From positions 5,125,501-5,189,500 of the forward strand of contig NC_079136.1 in assembly GCF_945859705.1 (NCBI RefSeq): 64,000 nt of DNA. Reading direction: 5' to 3'. The notes beneath the pieces were generated by a model, which saw only the letters and a program-made list of their open reading frames with translations, searched no databases and was not told the origin of the DNA. This document shows, in pieces, positions 25,177 through 36,339 of the stretch (its first letter is position 1; every line of letters starts with the position of its first letter). The DNA is from Episyrphus balteatus. Lineage: Eukaryota; Arthropoda; Insecta; Diptera; Syrphidae. The position numbers were made by a program, and so were the translations under genes.

Positions 25177-25280
25177 ATAGTTGATAAAAAAGTTTTGTGA
25201 ATCTTAAAAAAAAAAATGTGTTCGGTCTGAGGTAACCCCCCCCCCCGAAATGAAATCCTAGCTACGGCTATGATTAACAC

Positions 25281-26124
25281 CACCACAAAACAAGGTTAGA
25301 AACTTTTAACACACCTTCAGAAAAAATTGAAAAAAAAATTCTATCGCATTATTCATGACAAGTAGTACAATGGTTTATGACTAAAATCAATTTTCAAAGT
25401 AATCTCTTTCAAAGCTCGTAACACAACAACGAAAAAAAAAAATTGACAAAAAAGGACATTTTTTTTTATTCATTTTCTGTTGTTAAACTTGCTGACTGAT
25501 TGAGTCCTGTGATGATGATGGGTTTACTTTTGTTGCTTCTGGTTGGTACTACCTACTTCATCAAAACCGCGCGTCACAAATCCTTTTGTAAATATTAAAA
25601 CACTCCAAAGCTGCTAGATGGTGTTGGTGGGCTTGGATGGTGGTCGTAGAGCATGTGTCAACTCCAGCTTAAGCTCTTCCACCAACCATAACCTTTACAA
25701 AAAAAGCTACAATGGTAGTAGTATAGCATCCCCCTGATCAGGTATTATTATGCTGAGGATTTTTACCATAAGCCGACGACTCTACGACGACGGCAGTCAT
25801 TGGTGCGGTGGCCTTAACACACAATGAATTTTCAATCAATAAAAGTCACATGCAGCAACTCTGGACATTGAGTGAATCCCTAAAAAGCCCTTGAGGCAAC
25901 ACAAAACTATACCAACTATAGTACCTCGACGACAACCGGACAACAACGCACCAACAACAAGCAATGATGAACAACATAAAATGGAAAGATAAATCGCATG
26001 TGATGATGATGAAAGGACACACAGGACAACACACAACAGAAAACAAAAAAAAAAGGATACAAATTACATGAACTGCTATGAATATTGAAAAGAAAAACCC
26101 TCGAGTCCCGCATCGGTTGGTTGC
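25281..26124. other. Region downstream of hugin, no gene seen
   Basis: Less repetitive than its surroundings, with TGATGATG-type runs. Minus-strand frames of about 65 codons at 25836-26113 overlap each other in different phases and have no support as coding sequence. Confidence 0.45.
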
Positions 26125-26130
26125 TTTAAT
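26125..26130 (-). terminator. Candidate polyadenylation signal ATTAAA for hugin
   Basis: ATTAAA on the minus strand, about 70 nt past the stop codon. It is the common variant hexamer. No canonical AATAAA was noticed nearer, so this is a weak call. Confidence 0.3.
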
Positions 26131-26198
26131 GCATTTAAAAGTTTTTTTTATCTTTATACAGCTAACACATTATTGAGTTGTTAATAAAAGTTTAAAAA

Positions 26199-26783
26199 TT
26201 AATTGTTATCACACAGGCATGTCCGTTTGCCAAGTCTTGGTTTGAAGGGGACGTTCTTCTTGTTGATTCTGCCTGAGCCAAAAGGTAGTCGCATTCGTTC
26301 GTCATCGCTGTCAAAGTCGATGGTTCTGCCAAGTCGGGGGGTTTTCATTCGAAGGGGTTTAGCTTGAACTAAAGGGAAAGTTGAACTTATTTTCTTGATC
26401 TCAAGACTTGGTTTTTTACTTACGTTGACACATTTTCTGCAAAAACATCAGCAATGGCTGTGGAATGCCTTCAACTTCGAGCTCTAATGGATGCATTCCT
26501 GAGTTATCATCGAAGATGTCATTTCCATCTTTCAAGTCGTTGAGGTCCCTTCTCAATCGTCTTTGCCTGTTGTCGTAGTCGGTGGAGGTTTCTGCCTGTT
26601 GGTTTTCATGTTTTTCCATAGATGGACTAGATCCTGAAACCTTTTTTATCACACAAATAATAATTTTATTATATTTTACCAAGAAATAGTCTCAAGTCCG
26701 TTGAAGATTGTTAACTTTCTTACCTCTGAATGACTGGAACTAGCTAAACAAGTCAACAACAAAAGCACAAAAGGGAAAAACAT
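26199..26783 (-). CDS. hug: Hugin / pyrokinin neuropeptide precursor, three exons
   Basis: Exons are 26783-26724, 26640-26424 and 26368-26199; introns are 83 and 55 nt; the protein is 148 aa. Residues 1-20 form a signal peptide (M, short FFPFVLLLLTCLA core). A spacer with a basic RQRRLRR cluster (45-51) follows. Exon 3 encodes TPRLGR (102-107) and KKNVPFKPRLGKR (129-141). Gly-Arg and Gly-Lys-Arg after PRL are amidation and cleavage signals, predicting one peptide ending RMKTPRL-amide and one NVPFKPRL-amide, the pair made by fly hugin (hug-gamma and pyrokinin-2). A short Cys-containing tail (TCLCDNN) ends the protein. Known role of the family: secreted brain neuropeptides acting on PRXamide G-protein-coupled receptors in feeding and growth control. 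Splice donors are GTAAGA and GTAAGT. The in-frame acceptor of intron 1 is AAAAAAG; a better-looking TTTCAG seven bases further on would break the frame. Unusually, Cys91 stands where an Arg would be expected before the QLQ start of the first peptide. Confidence 0.93.
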
Positions 26784-26855
26784 CTTAACTATTTATTATT
26801 ATTTTGTTTGTTAAGGAAGTCGTTAGTATTATACTTTGGAATCGATTGGAGTGAT

Positions 26856-26890
26856 ACTGAATTGTAAAGGCAAATGATTTGATTTTTATA
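26856..26890 (-). promoter_or_regulatory. Core promoter of hugin: TATA box and initiator
   Basis: On the minus strand TATAAAA lies at 26890-26884 and TCAGT, the arthropod initiator, at 26860-26856. Taking the initiator A (26858) as the start puts the TATA box at about -32, the standard spacing, and gives a 75-nt 5' leader before the ATG at 26783. Confidence 0.75.
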
Positions 26891-27188
26891 CAAAATTGTT
26901 CGACCATCACCTGCTGTGAGAGGTGATCCTTCAATATTCAACTAACAATGATGATGTTACAGTGGACAACACAAACAGCATGGCACCATCAATCCTCATT
27001 AAACCTAAAGATATATCCAGCTTGTTTTTCATTCTAGGCCCTTTCCATTGTCCAGTAGTTGTTAAAAATAAATAAATATACGAGTGATAAAGAAGACTTG
27101 GTCGTATATTATTGCTGTAAGAATAAATAGAAAGTTTTGAACTCATGTTCAAATGCTTTTATAGAAGAAAGGGTGTTCTTGAAAATCT
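26891..27188. other. Hugin upstream region
   Basis: Relatively unique sequence of about 300 bp between the promoter and the next MITE. A 73-codon minus-strand frame here (26931-27152) has no known domain. It is a plausible location for proximal enhancers, by position only. Confidence 0.35.
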
Positions 27189-27402
27189 ACTTTTATACCC
27201 TTTTTATGATATTTCTTGAATTTTTTGATAAAATAAGCACATTTTTTAACATATATTTGCTATTTATTTTCATTAAAAAAATAGTTGCCAAATATATAAC
27301 GCCAAAATAATCAACTTGTTTTAAAAATAAATATGAAAGATGTAAAAAATGTGCCAATTTAATCAAAAAATCGAAGAAATAGCATAAAAAGGGTATAAAA
27401 GT
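27189..27402. mobile_element. 214-bp MITE with long imperfect TIRs
   Basis: ACTTTTATACCCTTTTTATG at the left is mirrored by CATAAAAAGGGTATAAAAGT at the right. Imperfect pairing extends about 65 bp inward (TATTTCTTGAATTTTTTGAT and its near-inverse). No clear target duplication was found. It lies about 330 bp upstream of the hugin start site. Confidence 0.75.
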
Positions 27403-28731
27403 GTTTTTACTACCTTGGTACGTTTTGGTCTTTGTTTTAAATTTATTTAATTTTGTTTTTCATTGAATATGAACAGTTCTAAGCAAATCCAAGAGCGTAC
27501 ATCTTTTTGACATCAATTTAGCTAAATTTCTAGCTTATATTCAATTTCGTAAAAGAAAATTCTATAAACGCTTATTCTGTCCACCATTTTGGAACCACCA
27601 TTTTGAAAAAATAAAAGTTGGAAGATTTTGAGTATTTTTCATAGTAATATGCTTCAGTGTCCCAAATTTCATGACTTTTCGTCAAAAAATGGACGTGAAA
27701 ATGATTTTTGACGCCATAAGGCACCACTGTGCCCTCTTGACCAACAGATTTTCAAATCTTTAACGAGTTAATAGCATTCACTGATTGTGTCAACTTCATT
27801 TTTACTTCAAATTTGGTAAAATAATAAATGTCTAAACCATCAAAAAAAAAAACGTAAAAATAGGAATTTTGCCATATTTTGACAAATTTCAAAACGCATG
27901 TGCGACCGGAAGTCCTTACCCAATTTGAACAATTTTTTTTTTCTACTTAATAGGTATTTAGCTAATATAAAGGTTGTCCAAAGCTATTTTATTAAAAAAA
28001 AGATGTTAGGGTGTTTAAAATTTTTTTGTAAAATTACCATTTTTTTAAAATATTTTTTCAAGTTTTAGAGCCGATGCGCGGATTGAAGATATTAACCGAT
28101 TTGGATTATTTTTTAACCCCTTACTTAGTCTTCACCATTCACAACTTTTCCGCGCTATTACGATTTGAAATTCGAAAAAAACCCAAAAACGAACCACCTT
28201 AGTACGTACGTTAACGTATTGACGCTTTGTGTCCTATCTTTTTCTTCTGATTAGATAGAGAGTGCAATAGTCAAAACGTTTACGTACTTATGTATGCCGT
28301 AGTTCGAACCCAGTAATTCTTACATTTTAAAAAACCTTCTGGTTTTCGAAATTTTTGAAAATATAGCAGTGATTTTGTTTTCTGTAAATAAAATCTTTGA
28401 AGAGCCCCACACGTTTTATTCATTTAATAGTCTGTTAGTGGTTTCGTACAGAAAAATTCCCACGAGTACATATATTTATCTTGTAGCCTTTTTCTTTTTA
28501 CAGATTGTACTACATGAAACCCTCAGCACCTTAAGCAGAAATCCACTTAATTTAAAATAAAAATCTTATTTTAATCATAATAAGAAGATTTTCATTTTAA
28601 ATTAAATGGATCGATGTTATATCCTCGATCGTTTTGAAAAAATATTTTGTCCTCTTTGGCAAAAAAAAACCCTTTGCAACCTTTTTAATGCATCCTACTC
28701 CTTCGGCTCGTCTCTAAGTGGATGGAAATAA
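27403..28731. other. Degraded repeat region
   Basis: AT-rich, with blocks typical of old repeats (e.g. 27580-27780). The 63-codon frame at 28369-28560 is unsupported. No gene seen. Confidence 0.4.
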
Positions 28732-30042
28732 CACTGTGATAGTTCGATTTTGCAACAGAAGTGAGACATATCGATTCTAGTTAATTCGAGTATGCTGAAT
28801 TCAGTGGTGGCAACCGTTTTGAAAGTTTGGCTCAAGTTTTCGAGATATTTCGAAAATAAAATCTTAGGTCGGGACTATTAAAATACTGATAATTTCGAAT
28901 AATTAAGTTTTTTTAAGCAGTTTTTAGTTTAGAGAAAAGCTATTCCTGTATATAGCTCTATGTTTAACACTATTCCAACCTAGGTTGTTATGTTTCGGTC
29001 GCTTACAAAGCATTTTATAAACAAAAACTTCACTTTTCTTTTTCATGTTTTTTTTTTATTTTGTTGACTTTCAAAGCCTTTAATATGGAGGCAATTTGAG
29101 TTTAACATTGATTCGGGATATTTTATATTATTTAAATAGCATATCATTCCAAAAATGAATAAAATACTGCAAATCTGAAAAAGTTCACTAGTAAAAATCA
29201 GCCTACTAAGCTACGGAAATGTATTAAATAACACTGGTAAGCAAAATTAAACTTTTTTTTGCCACAAGAACCAAAATATACTTTTCTAAAGGTGAAAGGG
29301 GTGCTGAACTCGAATCCGAAGCCATACATATTTATTTGGCTTCCTTTTTTTAAATATTACAGTTATAAAAGGGAAAAAACGTTATTTTATCTGCTTTTAT
29401 CCCGACATGATGTAAGTATATAAGAACGTTTTTTGTTTTTCCAAAAACTGTTTAATTCATTAATTTATTTTCTGATATATCTTAAGCTTAAGCTGAAAAT
29501 CCAAAAACTATCTTAATTTAATCTTAAGTTCACGTTTTGATACATTTCCGTAGCTTAGTAGGCTGATTTTCACTAGTGAAATTTTTCAGATTTGCAGTAT
29601 TTTATTCATTTTTGGAATGATATGCTATTTAAATAATATAAAATATCCCGAATCAATGTTAAACTCAAATTGCCTCCATATTAAAGGCTTTGAAAGTCAA
29701 CAAAATAAAAAAAAAACATGAAAAAGAAAAGTGAAGTTTTTGTTTATAAAATGCTTTGTAAGCGACCGAAACATAACAACCTAGGTTGGAATAGTGTTAA
29801 ACATAGAGCTATATACAGGAATAGCTTTTCTCTAAACTAAAAACTGCTTAAAAAAACTTAATTATTCGAAATTATCAGTATTTTAATAGTCCCGACCTAA
29901 GATTTTATTTTCGAAATATCTCGAAAACTTGAGCCAAACTTTCAAAACGGTTGCCACCACTGAATTCAGCATACTCGAATTAACTAGAATCGATGTGTCT
30001 CCGCTCTGTTGCAAAAAAAAAGTTCTAAAAACTATCACAGTG
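28732..30042. mobile_element. Palindromic element with CACTG termini and about 490-bp arms
   Basis: Left arm 28732-29224, loop about 316 bp, right arm about 29541-30042. The ends are CACTGTGATAG and its inverse, with TAA (or TA) outside both (28729-28731, 30043-30045). The arms match through long blocks such as CCTACTAAGCTACGGAAATG. The TIR start and flanking TA resemble the CACTG elements at 18374, 36319 and 54350. No transposase frame is seen. Confidence 0.8.
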
Positions 30043-30045
30043 TAA

Positions 30046-32018
30046 TTATTAATCGTTAGCTTCAGAAATTTCTTGAAGATGGAAAGCTTATCAACGACCG
30101 TTTTCGTAACAACATGTAGGTTGTTGGTTTGAGACATAACATGGTGTAACACTCAAAATATACGCGGGCGGAGACCTATCACGTTTTGTAGAGCTAGTCG
30201 CACTGATCACGAAACGGTATTTAAAAAGTCCCTAACACCCCCAAAATCGTTTTTTTTTACCTTCATTTGAAAAAAATCTAGCTTCGTCAAATTTGTTTTA
30301 ATAAAACATACATATTTACATAAGATAATCATTTTTAAGCTATTTTTTTTTATTCCTAATAATTTTTTTTGTGCAAATAATCGGTTTTTAACTGTTAAAC
30401 AAAATTGCAAACGCTTTTTTAACTTAATAAATAAGACAACAACGTAAAATATTAATTTTATTTGTAGTAAAATAAAGATTTGGTAATTTTTGTATGTTAA
30501 CTGCTATTTTAAGTAAAAAAAAATTAAAGAACTTAAAAGGTTTTGTAATTTTTTTATTGGATTCATTTGGAACCGTTTTAGGATCCGTTCATTAGATCAG
30601 AAGTTACAGCCCCATGACCACTTTTTCATAGTATCGATCCACTGTGCGCCTGCAGGGTTAAGAACTCTGCTGTAGTTTTTATGACAAACTTTGAAATTAG
30701 CCCTTTTTCAAAATAATTTTTAATATTTTGATTTTATTGAAGAATTTTGAAAGAAATTTGTTTGTAAAATACACATTCTAACAAACTAGAATTAAAAACT
30801 AATTCCTAGGCACCTAAATCAAAACATTGTCCTGTTTAGCAATGAAATTAATCCTTTCAAAATTTCAAATAAAAATTGTGAATTTGTACTAATTTGCAAT
30901 TTGTGTTTTTCCAAGTAAAATGTATGAATTACAGTAAGATAACATAATTTGAGAAACAAATAATATTGTCAGTAATGTTTTGTTTCCTTTTATAGAAGTA
31001 ATAAAGAAAATAGCTAAAATAATAAAAAAGAAATAAAATATCATTACAGATAAATAAACTTAATGGACCCCATCGTGAATCTCCAGGGGAATTTTGTTTC
31101 ACTCGGAATATTATTTCCCCCGAATTTTTTGTGCCATCGTAAATCTCCCTCTGTTATTTTACACCAGTCAAAGAGTCATTTGACCTTGCGCACAGAGGCA
31201 CTGTCAGTTTTTATTTCATGGATCGATAGGGGTATATTTAAAAGGCTTAAATCCAATTTCTCACCACCTGATCATTCTTTTTAGCGGAGTTATTCACAAA
31301 AATGCATTTTTTTGGGATATTTTACTTTTAAGCTAATATCTTTGCTCCAGTTTGTCGTAGACCAAAAAATAAACATACATTCTTTTCCTTATAATATTTT
31401 CTATCGTTGTATGTAATTTCATTGTGTTAAAGTGAGTTACTACAAAATGGCAGCCAGTTAAAGCAAAATTCTAGTTGTTAAAAAACACATTTTCGTTTTT
31501 ATTTCGAAAAAAGCTAATATTATGGTTAACTACATTTATCTAAGATATTTTACTATCTATAGCCCTCTTTATTACCTGCATTTTACAGAAAAAATCAAAT
31601 CTTTATCACTAAAGATGACCGAGCAATTGAGGAGAGTTTTTTTTCAAAACTCAACAAGTGCATTTTTCAAATTTTTCAGGAGAAGGTTTTTTCTTTCCCA
31701 TTTCAATATAAAGCCGAATTTTCAAAAAGTAGAAATGAGGAGTTGTTCTTTCTTGTACAGCTAATCGACAGGCTTAATTGCTATTTCATTATTTTCGAAG
31801 ATTCGTATCCGTATTTTGAACACGAAAACACCGCGTTTTTTTAAAACGCAACAAATACAGGTTTTTGTTGAGTTTTGCAAAAACGTTTATTTTTCTTTTA
31901 AATAAATAAATAGATAAATTAGTATTAAAAAGCTTATTTATTAAAGAAATATATACATTGCAATGAACTTATATTAATATTAACTAAAATAAATATTGAA
32001 TAAAAAAAAACATTATTT
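30046..32018. other. Mixed old repeats, no gene seen
   Basis: At about 30160-30235 a block (GGAGACCTATCACG ... GTCGCACTGATCACGAAA) recurs diverged at 46170-46225. The plus-strand frames at 31063-31284 and 31522-31764 have no domain and no splice context. GGAGATTTACGATGG-like motifs are repeated on the minus strand near 31080-31150. Confidence 0.45.
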
Positions 32019-32352
32019 TTAATCGCCATAGTGTCTTTCCATATCCTCTGTGCACTCTTTAGCGTTTGCGGAGAGAACAGTTTCATAGAAGTCCTTGGCA
32101 TCATCCGGAATAGTAAAAAATTTCATTAGCTTCTATACGTCAGCCATCTTTTTTTCCGAAACTTTGTTTTCTTGGGCAACTTTTTTAAATTGGCAGTTTT
32201 TGGACACGCTGGAAAACTGCCTTTTCCTAGGTGCAACCGTTACAGGAGATCCACTGAAGGTGTCACTGACAGATAATGCTACTTTATTTCCCGTCTTTTC
32301 GTAGTATATCACTCTCGCTGAACTTATTTTAAAGGCAACTTTGACCTGTTAT
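32019..32352 (-). pseudogene. Broken ORF fragment, probably transposon-derived
   Basis: Reading the minus strand from 32352 gives about 110 codons ending at TAA (32021-32019), interrupted by one in-frame TAG at 32133-32135. The peptide has varied, protein-like composition: a KTGNKVALSVSDTFSGSP stretch, a basic PRKRQFSSVSKN, a Lys-rich QENKVSEKKMADV just before the stop, then FTIPDDAKDFYETVL and a C-terminal CTEDMERHYGD. It starts after a possible splice acceptor (AATAACAG) or at the edge of foldback 2, which abuts it. I do not recognise the family. A basic Ser-rich region of this type occurs in N-terminal parts of insect DNA-transposon proteins, but that link is an inference. Confidence 0.5.
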
Positions 32353-33050
32353 TATATAAGAGAGTTACGCGCGACAGAGTTACGGCCGTCAAAGTTACCC
32401 GAAACCGAAGTTACGAAAATCTAGAGTTACGAATTCTAAAGTTATGTTAAGCTATGACGTGTGATTTTTGGGTTGGCAACAATTGCAACAACAGTTCACC
32501 ACACCAAAATAACGTCTGTTAAAAAAAAGGGGTGGTTTGGTTATTATTTTAATATAAATAATAACAAAGTGGGTATTACAAAATACGCTATGAATAATTA
32601 TATTAATTAATAGAAAAAAAAAATACGTATTTGCAATATTAGTTGGACAAATAAGAAGTTAAATTCAATTATGTCCCCCAAACTTACATAAGTATACTCA
32701 TGTTTTTTTTTTTCTATTTCAACGTTTTTGCGATCTTCTCACAAAAACAAAATTAATATGTATGTATGTATATCTATACCTATCCAATCAAAATTTTACA
32801 AGATTAAATAACACCCATTTTCGCTTTACTCATTTAGTTATGACCAATGAGAAAAATGTTAATCTCTTGTTTGTATTTCCATAATTCCATGTCGTTCCTC
32901 GCAATTGTTGCCAACCCAAAAATCACATGTCATAGCTTAACATAACTTTTGAATTCGTAACTCTAGCTTTTCGTAACTTCGGTTTCGCGTAACTTTGACG
33001 CTCGTAACTCGGTCGCCTGTAACCCTGGTATTCGTAACTTCGTCGGTTTC
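32353..33050. mobile_element. Foldback element 2, GAAGTTACG-type arms
   Basis: Left arm (32353-32495) with GAGTTACGCGCGACAGAGTT-like units and the TTTTTGGGTTGGCAACAATT junction. Right arm (32895-33050) is the inverse (TTGCCAACCCAAAAATCAC, GTAACTTCGGTTTCGCGTAA). The left terminus looks truncated relative to the right one, which ends GTCGGTTTCCCT. Same family as 7335-7815. Confidence 0.8.
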
Positions 33051-33154
33051 CCTGATCAATTAAATGGATATGATGAATATGGAAATTTGATAAAGGAAAA
33101 TGATAAGGAAATGTTTTAAAGTTCGTGTTTTACAACACCCATTCCACTGAAACA

Positions 33155-33204
33155 ATTCTCAGAGGATATTTGCGTATCCTCTGAGAATGCTTCGGAAAGC
33201 ATTC
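33155..33204. repeat. Two overlapping perfect hairpins
   Basis: ATTCTCAGAGGATA and its inverse form a 14-bp stem with a 6-nt loop (33155-33188). GAATGCTT and AAGCATTC form an 8-bp stem with a CGGA loop (33185-33204). They share four bases, so the two folds are mutually exclusive at the junction. Confidence 0.7.
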
Positions 33205-33328
33205 ATTTTTCAAGATTGAGATATTATAAGTTATAATATCAGAAAAAAGCACAAACAAATCTCATGCAGTAGTTGCACTTAATATATCAAATAATTCAAT
33301 GTCTACACTACTTCTTTAGAGTTTCTAT

Positions 33329-33698
33329 TAGTGATGGGAACTATCGAATAAAAACTATCAAATTATCGATAGTTGTAAAATATTCATTCATTCGATAGTT
33401 TTAAATCATTCATTCGGTTACTATTTTCATTCGAATAGTTATTTCATTCGATAGTTTTTTATTCGATAGTTTTCTCATTTAAATAGTTTTCTTAAAAGAT
33501 AGTTTTTTCATTCAAAAAATTTTCTTGAACGATAGTTTTTTCATTTGAATAGTCTTTTTTATTCGATAGTTTATTCGATAGTTTTTATCCGATAGTTTAT
33601 TCGATAGTTTTTATTGGAATGAATGAACTATTCGATAGTTCAAATCATTCAGTTACTAACTATCGATAGTTCAAATCATTCGATAGTTCCCATCACTA
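33329..33698. mobile_element. hAT-type foldback MITE with ATTCGATAG arrays
   Basis: Termini TAGTGATGGGAACTATCGAA and inverse. The flanking octamers GTTTCTAT (33321-33328) and GTTTCAAT (33699-33706) differ at one base, fitting an 8-bp hAT duplication. The interior is almost entirely ATTCGATAGTTTTT units on one strand with inverse units near the right end. Confidence 0.82.
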
Positions 33699-33706
33699 GT
33701 TTCAAT

Positions 33707-36318
33707 AATCTTTTCCAAGCAAACATTTTATGCTGGATTCGAAGAACTATTTAACTAGAACTATTTCGAACCATTGTTCAATTCTGAAAACTTTTCTTTG
33801 ACACTCGTCAAATAGAACAGTTTACATCTCTTAGTCAACAAAATATCCTTCTTAAAGGTTTGTTCATCGATTTTTAGTTCAAAGTATCTATTCAATTACT
33901 TGTTGTTTTATGAGTTAAGGGTTGTACCCCTTGTATTTTTTCTACGAAACGATTACTTTCCCTTTAGAAATCTATTTGTATTAATAGCACAAACGAGACA
34001 AAAAAAATGAGATGTTAACGTGGGCGTAAAGGCGGGAAGTAGGCTAGGCAGCTACAGCTCGCTAGCTAGAAGGTAAGTGTATTTGAGTAAATCCTTTTCT
34101 CAACTTCATTGTTGACAATAAACAATCAACAAGCTAAAAAAGGACACTGTACAGAAGAGTTTTTCGTTTTTGTATTTATCATTCCATTTGCATGCTTTGA
34201 CAGATTTCCTTCTTTTTTTTTTTGTAGTGCGAAGCTGCTGCTGTGTTGTTGTTTTTTTGTTTATCTTCTAACTGATTAAATAATCCTGAGGGGGATTGTG
34301 TTGTGCCTCGCCTTGTCTCTGTATGTTGTAGTAGCAATTCATCACCCGTTAATGATTCGCAAGCACAATAATCCACTTTATATAAATTAGCAAATCCGTT
34401 TTCTCGAATGAAATCCAATCTCCCAATCCCACTCTCGTCGGTCGTCCTCTTGATAATATGGCTCCAAGTCACAGTTTGTGTCGAGGTTGTTTTTTTTTTG
34501 TTGTTGGTTCTATTGCTTTAGACAACACTAAAAGGAGGTTAAATTTATTTTTGTGTGTCAGGCTGTGTGGTGGTGTCCTGACATTCGCTTCGTTTCTCGA
34601 AAAACACCCACATGTCGTCTATAATACGTATATCCCCATGCTAACCTGGCAGGAGTGATATGTGATCCCATGCGGATAACACACATTAGACACAAATTGG
34701 ACATTGTGATGGGTACCTACACTCAGAGCACAGACACACACATTTATTTGGAAAGAGCGAGGAAAAGGAAATTCTTCCTTCCATTTTAGTATCTGTTAGC
34801 TTCGAATAAACCAAGAGTTAAAGAGTGCGTGCAGGCTATGGGCCAAGTCGGGTATGTATTTCGTTTCGTTCGTTCGCCATAAAGTTCGTTTTTGAAAGTC
34901 AAGTTTTCAATATCTACAACACACATGTCGTTCCGCTTTTTAATCAAATTCGAACGTGTAATTCCTCTATCCAATGTATCGTTTAAAGAGGGAAAAGTTG
35001 TTCTCTTTTTTTTTTCCTTCGTTCTTTTTTTTTTTTTGTTGAGAAAATAAAATGATTCGGTTGTAACGAAATTCTGAAGTGTCATTCAAACGTGAGTAAG
35101 GAGGATTTATATCATCTACAAGATGGTGTTATTATATTTATTTTGTGCTTCGTTAAGTTTACAAATCTACGTTATTTTGACTTTTTCTCTTTTTTATTGT
35201 TGTTGTAGTTAAGTTTAAGGGAGGAAAAAGTGAAACGTGCAAAGGTGAAATAGGGTTCAAATATGGATGTGTGTTTTTTTGTGAATTTTCCAATTTTTTA
35301 TTTTCATTTTTCAAAATCACAAAAACTATGTTACAAATAGTTTCAAGATGTGCAAATGGTTGAAGATTGTTAAACATTTTACTACATACTTTGAAAGTTG
35401 TTTTATTCTTCTTCTTCGGAGAGAGGGTGTTTTTGAGGTACAAGGGAATGGATATGGAATTTCCCCCAAAATTGCTGCTATAAGTTGTTTGAATTGTAAA
35501 TTTTTGATTTGCATATTTTTCGTTCGTTCGTTTTTGCCTTGAATTCTAGACTATTCATTGGAAATGTAAAAAACTGTGTCTGTTTTTTTTTTTTTTGCTA
35601 TTTTTTTTATGTAACCTTGGAAGTTTCTTCAGGGACAGGCTGTATAAACATTTTACTGATTTTAGAGTCGTTAAAAAAATCATTTCAAGCGAAAAGTCTT
35701 TTTCTATACTGATGATGTACTATCTTTATTCTTCGATATAATAACTTAATTTGAAGTAATGTTCATAAGATGTTGATTTATATGTCTGAGTATCTATTCA
35801 GTTAAAGATACTCAGCTGAGTACCTATAGCTTTCGTGAGGCGAAGTGTTGATGAAGGATATATGGACCTGAAGAAGTAGCTTTTGAAGAAGGTAGAGGAA
35901 GAATTATGATCTACGGTTGCATGCTTGGGAAAGCAATTAATAATTTGTATAATGATGTATGAAGTGGGCCCATTAAAAAAAATATACAAATGCTCTTGAT
36001 ATCTTGGTATATATATCAGATTAAAAAAAAAAAACCTCGAATGGATTATTTCTTATTGCTGAAAAAGTTGACGGTATTAGAAAAGTCTTCTTTTATTAAA
36101 AGCATATTTTCAATAATAACATTGAATAACATTGAGCACTGCTGAACGCCTTAGTTTTTGGACACAAATGTCGAACGCAACACTGTCAAAAATGTGAAAA
36201 GTGTCAAAAAATACCCAATTTTTTCAGTCCCTGGTGATTTTGGCTTGCAAGGACCTTGGCAAAAAATAAATAATTCATATACAATTTAATATATTTGAAT
36301 GTTAAAATTTCCACTATG
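33707..36318. other. Comparatively unique intergenic or intronic stretch
   Basis: Fewer repeats than most of the window. Frames such as 34179-34472 (97 codons, minus) and 34786-35085 (99 codons, minus) contain poly-Lys/Asn runs and no known domain. Without splice or similarity evidence I do not call them genes. It may be non-coding sequence of a neighbouring gene. Confidence 0.35.
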
Positions 36319-36339
36319 CACTGAACCAAAAAGGTACAT

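Larger units (their letters stand above)
23251..25272. mobile_element. Decayed hAT-type transposon
   Basis: The 8-bp duplication ATTAACAC (23243-23250 and 25273-25280) flanks termini CATAGCCGTA and TACGGCTATG; the inner TAGG is also shared. An 8-bp duplication with a CA...TG terminus is characteristic of the hAT superfamily. Long G-runs lie inside the left end and the inverse C-run inside the right end. The frames inside (74 and 79 codons) do not resemble a hAT transposase, so the element is a deletion derivative. It hosts a Tc1/mariner-type insertion (24145-24684) and a hairpin MITE (25026-25176). Confidence 0.85.

Noticed and set aside
25836..26113. Three overlapping minus-strand frames downstream of hugin
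   Set aside because: They lie past the hugin stop and candidate poly-A signal, in different phases, with Cys/Val/Leu-rich chance composition.
33060..33119. 21-codon plus-strand stretch (DQLNGYDEYGNLIKENDKEMF pattern) after foldback 2
   Set aside because: Too short to support; no start, no acceptor and no partner exon. It could be chance or a remnant beside the foldback.
34179..35085. Minus-strand frames of 97 and 99 codons
   Set aside because: Poly-Lys/Asn from T-runs, no domain, no splice partners recognised. Kept only as a non-coding stretch.
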